Positions 45,993 to 53,088 of a DNA stretch of 64,000 nt are shown piece by piece. The stretch lies in the NCBI GenBank assembly GCA_049889215.1, contig JBMHDV010000018.1, positions 1 through 64,000 of the forward strand, written 5' to 3'. Every line of letters starts with the position of its first letter. Positions within the stretch are counted from its first letter, which is position 1. A program made the position numbers and the translations under genes. The notes below the pieces were generated by a model, which was given only the letters and a program-made list of their open reading frames with translations, was not told the DNA's origin and searched no databases. The stretch is from UBA817 sp049889215. GTDB taxonomy: Bacteria > Margulisbacteria > Marinamargulisbacteria > UBA817.

Positions 45993-46968
45993 AATGATGC
46001 GTTAGCTCAGCTGGACGTGCGCCATAATTTGAAATAACAGTGCCCGCTAGTTCATTGGCTTTTTTACCAGCGGTATCAATTGCAATATCTGTTAAACGTT
46101 GGGCTAAATAGGTGCCAGCAAATGCATCTCCAGCACCAGTAGTATCGATGGCTGTTAATGCAACAGTCGGATGGACAGTGGTTGTATTATCTGTAAATGT
46201 ATAAGCACCTGTTGAACCATCAGTAACAATGACTTCATTTGAAAATCGAGACAAGGCAATCATAATATCATCAAGGTTTGAAGCTTTACTGATTGTCTTG
46301 GCTTCATTTAAATTTGAAAAAAGGTAATCAACACCATGATCCAAAATCGTCATGAATCGGTCATTAAAAAATGACACCAAGCCGGCATCAGATAGCGTAA
46401 ATGCAATAGCTGTGTTAGCAGCTGCTGCAGCGGGTAATATGGTGGATTTTATTAACTCAAATGCATGGTCACTTGCAACTAAATACCCTTCAATAAAGAC
46501 GCAGCGTGATGAAGTGATCATATCGTTAATGTAATGACCAGTTGGAAAGTTAGCGCTTTCGCCCAGATAAGTAAGCATTGAACGTTCCCCATCAGGTGTA
46601 ATTAAAACAATGCAACATGCAGTATCGCCATTAACTGTTGTCGTTTCGAATGCAGTACTAATGGTCGAGTTCTTATAGTCAGTTTTAGTAAAGGCACCTA
46701 AATCATCTTGACCAATAACCCCAACGTGACCGGTCGATATACCAAATAATGAGGCAACATAAATACTATTTGCTGTTGAGCCTCCGCTGCATTGGTGTAC
46801 GGGTGACCCCAGTGTTGCTAACAACTCATCTTTTGCGGGCTTCTCAATGAGCGTCATGCTGCCTTTTTCGACAGAAAGCGCATTAAGTTTTTCCTCAGTA
46901 ACCCGATACTCGAGGTCGACAATTGTGTTTCCAATACTTAATAAATCAATGGTTTTGTTGAATTGCAT
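45982..46968 (-). CDS. PfkB-family carbohydrate/nucleoside kinase, adenosine-kinase-like
   Basis: Ribokinase-fold kinase. GNTIVDLEYRVTEEKL at the N-terminus, CSGGSTANSIYVASLFG (first PfkB signature, adenosine-kinase-like), and IDTTGAGDAFAGTYL (anion hole and catalytic Asp). The start at 46968 has AAAGGG six bases upstream and lies 23 bases inside the end of ileS. The SGGSTANS form and the presence of ahcY make adenosine kinase a reasonable guess, recycling adenosine from the SAM cycle; other sugars are possible. Confidence 0.85.
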   Translation of the reverse strand: MQFNKTIDLLSIGNTIVDLEYRVTEEKLNALSVEKGSMTLIEKPAKDELLATLGSPVHQCSGGSTANSIYVASLFGISTGHVGVIGQDDLGAFTKTDYKNSTISTAFETTTVNGDTACCIVLITPDGERSMLTYLGESANFPTGHYINDMITSSRCVFIEGYLVASDHAFELIKSTILPAAAAANTAIAFTLSDAGLVSFFNDRFMTILDHGVDYLFSNLNEAKTISKASNLDDIMIALSRFSNEVIVTDGSTGAYTFTDNTTTVHPTVALTAIDTTGAGDAFAGTYLAQRLTDIAIDTAGKKANELAGTVISNYGARPAELTHHFSA

Positions 46969-49729
46969 GGTAATCCCTTTCTGATAATATGCTTCCATCA
47001 GCACGTTCTTGTACCGTTTCATCACGTTTCCAAGATCGTTCACATCTGGGTGCGTCTTTTAAGTCCTCAATGCGAACCTCATTTTGATCACTAAAGTAAA
47101 CTCGAGATACCCCAAATAGATCAGGTAAATCACTTAAAAAGGTGGTTGGAATGGTGTTCGGAATATGCACTGCAGCATCCAAACTATTTTCAATGCCATT
47201 TGTTTTGGCCGTTTCCAATTCTTTTAAAACAAGTTTTCTGACATTCATAATCTCTCGCCAATTGTCATCATAGTTGATGTTTTCTAAACGAAGGGCCGCC
47301 GATCCTTGAATACTATCTTCAGATCCACTGGTCAGTGACTCAAGCGCTTCATCGCATGTATGGGGAAGAATTGGTGATAAAACACGAAGTAGAACTTCTA
47401 AAATAACACGCAATGTGATTTGTGCCCTTTGTCGTTGATCAGAAGTGGCTGCATCACAATACAAACGATCCTTAATCGTCGATAAATACAATGATGATAA
47501 AGTATCTGTGCAAAACTGATATATTGCTGTGTTAGCATCTCTGAATTGGTAATTTTTATAATGGTCTAAGACTGTAGATTCAAATTGTTGTGTTAGATGT
47601 AACACATATGCATCAATGGTGGTTGGTGAAAATGAGTTGATTTTTTCCAAACATGCATTCAGTGAAAGATCAAAGTCATATAGGTTACTTAAAATAAATC
47701 GAAGCGTATTTCTGATTTTTCTGTATAAATCACCAGCTTCTTTAAAAAAGCTTTCATCCACTTTGATGTCATTTTCGTAGCTTAATGAACTCACCCACCA
47801 ACGGGTAACTTCTGCCCCGTGATGTTTTAAAATATCGTCAACATTTAGGGCGTTGCCAGTAGATTTGCTCATTTTTCGACCATCTTTATCAACAATAAAA
47901 CCATGGGTAAGTAATGATTGATAGGGGGCCTGTTTATTTACAGCAAGTGAAGTTAACAATGATAAATGAAACCAACCTCGGTGCTGATCCGACCCTTCTA
48001 AATAAAGGTCTGCTTTTGATGTGTTTTGTCGGTCCGCTAAAACTGAAAACCACGACGATCCAGATTCAAACCAAACATCAAAGATATCATTCAGTTTTTC
48101 AGCACTATGAAAATCAAATGTTGGTGCATCATCGTCAGCATTAATGTCATACCCATCAAGTAGGTCTGCCGCTGATTGTCGGAACCAAATATCCGATCCA
48201 TTCGATTCAACTTTCGCCGCGATGTGATCAACTGTTGCAGCCGTAAGTAAGATCTCACCGTTTTTATCTTTAAATGCCGGAATTGGTAGTCCCCAGGCAC
48301 GCTGCCTTGAAATGCACCAGTCTGGTCGCGACTCAAGCATGCCATTTAAGCGAGATTGTCCCCAATCAGGATAGAAGTCGATATCATTTGAAATTGCAGA
48401 TAGCGCCATTTGCCGTAACGTCTGTTGGTTACTCGCTAGAGGGTGGTCAACGCCAATAAACCATTGATCGGTACTTCTAAAAATGACTGGGGTTTTTGAC
48501 CGCCAATCATGGGGGTAAGAGTGGGTGATTTCCTCTGTGAAAAGCAATTGATTTTGTTGGTTGAGATGATCAATAATAACTGCATTTGCATCCCAAATTG
48601 ACGACCCTTTTATCCAATCTGGAACCGTATCATCATAAGTTCCATCGGCTTGCACAGGGCAGTAGGTATCCAGCTGATTGGCCTGACCCAGTAAGTAGTC
48701 ATCCATTCCATGGCCAGGAGCAATGTGAACCAAGCCTGTTCCATCATCAGTGGTAATAAAGTCTGCGGTCAATAACGGTGACTCACGTTCAATAAATGGG
48801 TGTGTGGCAACCAACCCATTAAGGTCGCTGCTTTGAATGGTTTGAACATCAGAAACATCATCCACATAGTCTTTAATAAACGATAGTCGATCGTTCGCAA
48901 CTATGCAGTAATCCCCGCTAATTTTTGCAATCACATAGTCAATATTAGGGCCATATGCAATCGCCAGATTAGCAGGCAGTGTCCAAGGTGTTGTTGTCCA
49001 AATAACAGCAAAAAGGTCACCATCAATATTAAATGAATGATTATTTAATTTGAATTTTACAGCAACGGTTGATGATTGTTTGTCCATGTATTCAAGCTCA
49101 GCTTCTGCCAATGCTGTTTGATTTGCAATAGACCAATGGACTGGTTTTAACTGTCTAAATACAATCTTTTCTTTAACCATCGAAGAAAAAACACGAAGGA
49201 CATTGGCTTCAAACCTTGGTTGAAATGTGAGGTATGGAGAGTCATAGTCAGCAACAGTTAATAGTCGCTTCATTTGCTCACATTGCAACTTGATAAATTT
49301 TTGGGCGTACTTTTGGCACTCGCTTCGAATGGCTAGTCGTTCATTATCAGGGCTTAACGACGCAAGCTTTTGTTTTTTTTCTGGAGATAGTTCTGATAAC
49401 ACTTTATGCTCAATTGGTAAGCCATGGCAGTCCCAGCCAGGAATGTATTCACATCCGTTTCCTAAAAGGTATTGGGACCGGACAACAAGGTCTTTAAGTA
49501 CTTTATTTAGTAAGTGACCAATGTGAATAGAGCCATTGGCATACGGCGGGCCATCATGAAATGTAAATGCCGGTCGATTTTTACCAATATCGAGTAACTT
49601 AGAATATAATTTGTCTTTTCCCCATTTTTTTAATCGTTGTGGTTCATTCTGACTTAAGTTTGCCTTCATCGGAAACGTTGTTTTTGGCAAATTTAATGTA
49701 TCTTTAAATTGGTTTTTTACGTTACTCAT
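46946..49729 (-). CDS. ileS: Isoleucyl-tRNA synthetase
   Basis: Class I synthetase with HIGH as SIHIGHLLNK, the CP1 editing domain, WCISRQRAWGLPIPAF, LEGSDQHRGWFHLSLLTS and KMSKSTGN. Length 927 is normal. The C-terminus reads CERSWKRDETVQERADGSILSERDYHAI where most bacterial IleS have two CxxC pairs that bind zinc; only one Cys remains. The fold may be kept without metal. Confidence 0.97.
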   Translation of the reverse strand: MSNVKNQFKDTLNLPKTTFPMKANLSQNEPQRLKKWGKDKLYSKLLDIGKNRPAFTFHDGPPYANGSIHIGHLLNKVLKDLVVRSQYLLGNGCEYIPGWDCHGLPIEHKVLSELSPEKKQKLASLSPDNERLAIRSECQKYAQKFIKLQCEQMKRLLTVADYDSPYLTFQPRFEANVLRVFSSMVKEKIVFRQLKPVHWSIANQTALAEAELEYMDKQSSTVAVKFKLNNHSFNIDGDLFAVIWTTTPWTLPANLAIAYGPNIDYVIAKISGDYCIVANDRLSFIKDYVDDVSDVQTIQSSDLNGLVATHPFIERESPLLTADFITTDDGTGLVHIAPGHGMDDYLLGQANQLDTYCPVQADGTYDDTVPDWIKGSSIWDANAVIIDHLNQQNQLLFTEEITHSYPHDWRSKTPVIFRSTDQWFIGVDHPLASNQQTLRQMALSAISNDIDFYPDWGQSRLNGMLESRPDWCISRQRAWGLPIPAFKDKNGEILLTAATVDHIAAKVESNGSDIWFRQSAADLLDGYDINADDDAPTFDFHSAEKLNDIFDVWFESGSSWFSVLADRQNTSKADLYLEGSDQHRGWFHLSLLTSLAVNKQAPYQSLLTHGFIVDKDGRKMSKSTGNALNVDDILKHHGAEVTRWWVSSLSYENDIKVDESFFKEAGDLYRKIRNTLRFILSNLYDFDLSLNACLEKINSFSPTTIDAYVLHLTQQFESTVLDHYKNYQFRDANTAIYQFCTDTLSSLYLSTIKDRLYCDAATSDQRQRAQITLRVILEVLLRVLSPILPHTCDEALESLTSGSEDSIQGSAALRLENINYDDNWREIMNVRKLVLKELETAKTNGIENSLDAAVHIPNTIPTTFLSDLPDLFGVSRVYFSDQNEVRIEDLKDAPRCERSWKRDETVQERADGSILSERDYHAIQQNH

Positions 49730-49826
49730 AGCCTAAAGTATACCCAATCCCGGGGCCCACATCAATTCATAGCTTTATGAACAATAAAACCATGAATTAC
49801 GTATTTATAGAATTTTTCCATTCATA

Positions 49827-49832
49827 TATAAT
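49827..49832 (+). promoter_or_regulatory. -10 element close to the trpE start
   Basis: A perfect TATAAT at 49827-49832 lies seven bases before the ATG at 49840. The -35 region (TTTATA, 17 bases up) is weak. No Shine-Dalgarno is visible, which fits a leaderless message. Confidence 0.4.
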
Positions 49833-49839
49833 GATAGCC

Positions 49840-51237
49840 ATGAATTCAATAAATGTTCATTCAAGAACACTTGGTTTTAATAACGATCTACTAACGCCGA
49901 TTGCAGCATACTTAAAGTTGAATCAGACAGATGCATTTTTTTTAGAAAGTGTCGAAAAAGGGCAATCAATTGGACGCTATTCTATGATTGGGCTTGATCC
50001 ACTTTGTCGTGTCCAGGGTTATCAAGATTACATTTCATTAACAATTAATAATACAAAGACAGTTCACGAAGGGCACCCGTTAAATCAATTAAATGAACTT
50101 TATAAATCAATAAATCATTCACAAAGTGGTGAAACGCCAGTATCGATGGGCTTTTTTGGTTATTTTTCTTGGGAAGTGATTCAAGTCATTGAACAATTGG
50201 ATGTTCAGCAAAAGGATTCGTGCCTGTTTGATTTTCAAATTCCTACGTTATTGGTCGTTTTTGACCATGCTAATCAGATGATATTTATTACTCAGTCCAG
50301 TCATAAGCCCATCACATCTGATGCATACATTCACCAGATATTTGAGCAACTTCAAACGTCACTTTCTGATTCAAAGTATCGACCAATCAGTAAACCATCC
50401 CAACTGGATTGGTCTGACGTATCGAGTAATTGGTCACAAGCAGATTATCAAAATGCAGTACTAAAAGCAAAGGATCATATTAAGGAAGGCGACATTTTTC
50501 AAGCAGTGTTGTCACAACGATTTACTGTGCCGAAGACCAAAGACTCTCTTTCCGTATACCGGTCATTGCGCCATATCAATCCATCACCATATATGTTTTA
50601 TTTTAATTATGGCGATACAAAAATAATTGGTTCATCACCAGAAATCTTAGTTAAATCAGAAGCCGGTGTAGCAACTGTTCGGCCCATTGCAGGAACTCGA
50701 AAACGAACGGGTAGCAACGAGGATGATCTAATTGAAGATTTGAAAACAGATGAGAAAGAGGTTGCCGAGCATATTATGTTGGTTGATTTAGGTCGTAATG
50801 ACTTAGGTCGTGTTTGTGATTACAAATCAATTGAAATTAATGACTTAATGACCATTGAACGATATTCGCATGTGTTGCATATGGTTACAAATGTGACTGG
50901 TACTCTAAAAGAGAATATGACTCCTATTGACTTATTTCAAGCAACATTTCCAGCGGGAACAGTCAGTGGTGCCCCTAAAATAAGGGCCATAGAAATTATT
51001 AATCAGTTGGAACCAGATGCCCGTCACATCTATTCAGGAAGTGTGGGCTATTTTAACTTCTCGGGGGATTGTGATTTTTGCATTGCAATACGTACCATAA
51101 TTGCGGATAAAGAGACGTATAATATCCAGGCTGGGGCAGGTGTTGTGGCTGATTCTATTCCAGAGAATGAATTTAATGAAACAAAAAACAAGGCACAGGG
51201 GGTAATTATGGCCTGTTTTAATGGAGAAATAACATGA
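49840..51237 (+). CDS. trpE: Anthranilate synthase component I
   Basis: Chorismate-using enzyme starting tryptophan synthesis. The N-terminal allosteric motif appears as FFLESVEKGQSIGRYSMIG, as in tryptophan-inhibited TrpE. The catalytic half has EGDIFQAVLSQRF, SSPEILVKSE, RPIAGTRKRTG, EHIMLVDLGRNDLGRV, TFPAGTVSGAPKIRA and IQAGAGVVADS. The ATG at 49840 gives 465 residues; reading from 49777 adds 21 unconserved ones. trpG overlaps by four bases. No other trp genes are in the window, so PabB cannot be fully excluded. Confidence 0.9.
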   Translation: MNSINVHSRTLGFNNDLLTPIAAYLKLNQTDAFFLESVEKGQSIGRYSMIGLDPLCRVQGYQDYISLTINNTKTVHEGHPLNQLNELYKSINHSQSGETPVSMGFFGYFSWEVIQVIEQLDVQQKDSCLFDFQIPTLLVVFDHANQMIFITQSSHKPITSDAYIHQIFEQLQTSLSDSKYRPISKPSQLDWSDVSSNWSQADYQNAVLKAKDHIKEGDIFQAVLSQRFTVPKTKDSLSVYRSLRHINPSPYMFYFNYGDTKIIGSSPEILVKSEAGVATVRPIAGTRKRTGSNEDDLIEDLKTDEKEVAEHIMLVDLGRNDLGRVCDYKSIEINDLMTIERYSHVLHMVTNVTGTLKENMTPIDLFQATFPAGTVSGAPKIRAIEIINQLEPDARHIYSGSVGYFNFSGDCDFCIAIRTIIADKETYNIQAGAGVVADSIPENEFNETKNKAQGVIMACFNGEIT

Positions 51238-51803
51238 TATTGGTGATTGATAACTATGATTCATTTACGTATAACTTGGTCCAGTACATTGGTGAGTTTA
51301 CACAAGATATTCGCGTTATTCGTAATGATGAATTGACCATCGATGAGATCAATCGATTATCAATTCGAGCAATTGTTATTTCCCCTGGCCCTGGACGCCC
51401 GGATGGTGCAGGCATTTCCAAAGAAGTAATTAAAACGTATTACGATAAGCGGCCAATATTAGGCGTGTGTTTAGGGCATCAAGCCATCGGTGAGGTATTT
51501 GGTGGGGAAACAACCTATGCCGATGAAATTATGCATGGCAAGGTGTCGCAAGTGTACCATAAAGGGGAGGGAATTTATGAAGGCATCGAAACCCCCTTTG
51601 ATGCTACCCGTTACCATTCATTGGTTATAAATAAGGATACATTCCCGCGAAAAGAACTTAATATAACATCCAAGTTAAAAGATGGCACAATTATGGGGGT
51701 CCAACATAAAAAATACCCTGTGATTGGGATTCAGTTTCATCCTGAAAGCATTCTTACCAATCATGGCAAGCAATTAATAGGAAATTTTTTAAAACTTAGC
51801 TAA
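51234..51803 (+). CDS. trpG: Anthranilate/aminodeoxychorismate synthase glutaminase
   Basis: Class I glutamine amidotransferase feeding ammonia to TrpE. DNYDSFTYNLVQYIG, ISPGPGRPDGAG, the nucleophile Cys in GVCLGHQAIGEVFGG, and the His-Glu pair in GIQFHPESILTNHG. Length 189. Translationally coupled to trpE (ATGA). It may also serve folate synthesis. Its stop overlaps the convergent queF stop by four bases. Confidence 0.94.
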   Translation: MILVIDNYDSFTYNLVQYIGEFTQDIRVIRNDELTIDEINRLSIRAIVISPGPGRPDGAGISKEVIKTYYDKRPILGVCLGHQAIGEVFGGETTYADEIMHGKVSQVYHKGEGIYEGIETPFDATRYHSLVINKDTFPRKELNITSKLKDGTIMGVQHKKYPVIGIQFHPESILTNHGKQLIGNFLKLS

Positions 51804-52180
51804 CGTTCAACCACACATGTGGTATCAATACCACCACGAGTGTTATATATGGTTGTTATTTTTAAGTAAGTGGGGGTAAGTAATCGGTGCAAATCGTCAA
51901 AAATTCGGTTCGTGACATGTTCTTGATAGATCCCAACATTTCGAAAGCTGGTGATGTAGTATTTGAGCGACTTAAGTTCAACAATTTTATCTGCAGGTTG
52001 ATAATCGATGATTAATTGACCATAGTCTGGCAAGCCTGAAAATGGGCAAACAGCAGAAAATTCAGTGGTGGAATAGTTTATTTTTTGTGGGTTACCATTG
52101 TATGGAAACGTTTCTAATAGTTCTACGCGAATCGCATTTTCTGATTCAAATGGTAATGTTAATCCTTCTGCTTGTGCCAT
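51800..52180 (-). CDS. queF: NADPH-dependent 7-cyano-7-deazaguanine reductase
   Basis: Reduces preQ0 to preQ1 in queuosine synthesis. It is the short unimodular QueF: EFSAVCPFSGLPDYG holds the nucleophile Cys, followed by ELKSLKYYITSFRNVGIYQEHVTNRI with the substrate Glu and His. Length 126. queC lies 3.2 kb away on the other side of the tRNA/kinase island. The promoter at 52187-52215 makes a leaderless message likely. Confidence 0.94.
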   Translation of the reverse strand: MAQAEGLTLPFESENAIRVELLETFPYNGNPQKINYSTTEFSAVCPFSGLPDYGQLIIDYQPADKIVELKSLKYYITSFRNVGIYQEHVTNRIFDDLHRLLTPTYLKITTIYNTRGGIDTTCVVER

Positions 52181-52186
52181 GACCGA

Positions 52187-52215
52187 ATTATTTCGAATGT
52201 AACAAAAGTTGTCAA
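52187..52215 (-). promoter_or_regulatory. Promoter of queF
   Basis: On the minus strand a perfect TTGACA (52215-52210) and AATAAT (52192-52187) are 17 bases apart. The -10 ends six bases before the ATG, so the predicted first base of the transcript is the A of ATG. Confidence 0.65.
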
Positions 52216-52275
52216 GCAGGCAGGAGATAAGAGGGGTTGCCAGGCCTGCATTTTTTTGTAAAAATAATATTATAT

Positions 52276-52350
52276 CGCGGGGTGGAGCAGTGGTAGCTTG
52301 TCGGGCTCATAACCCGAAGGTCGCAGGTTCGAGTCCTGCCCCCGCTACCA
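52276..52350 (+). tRNA. Initiator tRNA-fMet (CAT)
   Basis: A 75-base cloverleaf with encoded CCA: acceptor CGCGGGG/CCCCGCT, anticodon loop CTCATAA on a stem with three G-C pairs (TCGGG/CCCGA), T-arm GCAGGTTCGAGTCCTGC. The first base C faces T at position 72, so the end pair is unpaired, as in bacterial initiators (C-A in E. coli). The three G-C pairs are the other initiator hallmark. Confidence 0.96.
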
Positions 52351-52577
52351 AATTATTATTTCGCGATCTGAGCCATTTTAAATTACAGTCTGTACCTATC
52401 GGTACTATCCTTACATTTAGAAATGGCCCATCTCATCAAAATAATAATATGGTAGTAAACAAATTGTGTATGGAAAAAAGATCGCAGGTTCGGCTTTTTG
52501 AAGAAAGAGGCATTGCGCTGCCAGTGGCAGAAGAAGCAATGGTGAATTGAGGCAAAAATGCGGTGCCCCCGCTACCA
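52351..52577 (+). repeat. Structured repeat unit A after the initiator tRNA
   Basis: A 227-base unit beginning right after the tRNA CCA. The first half is a long hairpin: ATTATTATTT (52352-52361) pairs with AAATAATAAT (52439-52448), CCATTT (52373) with AAATGG (52421), and a tip GTACC-TATC-GGTAC (52392-52405). The second half has the tRNA T-arm start TCGCAGGTTCG (52482-52492), a nested hairpin CATTGC/GCAATG with CTGCC/GGCAG inside (52511-52541), and ends with the tRNA 3' end CCCCCGCTACCA. It is not protein coding in any convincing frame. Confidence 0.85.
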
Positions 52578-52805
52578 AATTATTATTTCGCGATCTGAGC
52601 CATTTTAAATTACAGTCTGTACCTATCGGTACTATCCTTACATTTAGAAATGCCCCATCTCATCAAAATAATAAATTGGTAGTAAATAGATGTTGATAGG
52701 GGAAAAAGGTCGCAGGTTCGGCTTTTTGAAGAAAGAGGCATTGCGCTGCCAGTGGCAGAAGAAGCAATGGTGAATTGAGGCAAAAATGCGGTGCCCCCGC
52801 TACCA
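52578..52805 (+). repeat. Structured repeat unit B
   Basis: A second, 228-base copy of unit A, nearly identical over the hairpin and over the nested-hairpin half (52739-52769), and diverged in about 30 bases before the T-arm fragment (GGTCGCAGGTTCG, 52708-52720). It also ends in CCCCCGCTACCA (to 52805). One change (AAATGC for AAATGG) weakens one stem pair. Confidence 0.85.
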
Positions 52806-52905
52806 ACCATTTATTTTGAGATCTTCACAATTTGAACTGACAAAGGATAGCTTCCGCTATACCTCTGCCAATTAAAAATTGCAAATCTCAACAAAATAAA
52901 AGGCT
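52806..52905 (+). repeat. Diverged hairpin unit C with compensatory changes
   Basis: The same hairpin layout with a different sequence: CCATTTATTTT (52807-52817) pairs with AAAATAAAAGG (52893-52903), CAATTT (52828) with AAATTG (52876), and the tip is ATAGC-TTCC-GCTAT (52847-52860). Spacings match unit A exactly (17 bases from stem to tip, four-base loop). Base differences at three pairs are compensated on the opposite strand, indicating selection on structure. Confidence 0.75.
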
Positions 52906-52922
52906 GGTAAGTAATAGATTTA

Positions 52923-52962
52923 CCCCATCTCATCAAAATAATAACTTGGTAGTAAACAAATT
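52923..52962 (+). repeat. Truncated copy of the unit A/B 3' hairpin arm
   Basis: Forty bases starting CCCCATCTCATCAAAATAAT repeat the 3' arm of the hairpin and the GGTAGTAAACAAATT that follows it in unit A, without the 5' arm. The remaining bases up to the kinase start (52963-53088) show no gene; they contain an eight-base C run at 53060-53067. Confidence 0.75.
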
Positions 52963-53088
52963 TGGGGGATATATCGCTTCTAATAACTGAGGGTTTTATT
53001 TGGAGGGATACTTGATTAGGGAGTATTTGTCAGTCAGTTAATATAAAAAATTAGGTTTACCCCCCCCGAATTATGGGTATTAAATATT

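Noticed and set aside
52209..52550. 113-codon open frame across the tRNA
   Set aside because: It reads through the initiator tRNA and the repeat unit; it has a TTG start and no ribosome site.
52351..52962. Integron attC array
   Set aside because: The hairpin repeats are attC-like in size, but no GTTRRRY/RYYYAAC core sites, cassette genes or integrase are present.
52351..52962. CRISPR array
   Set aside because: Units are ~227 bp with no short regularly spaced repeats or variable spacers, and no cas genes are nearby.
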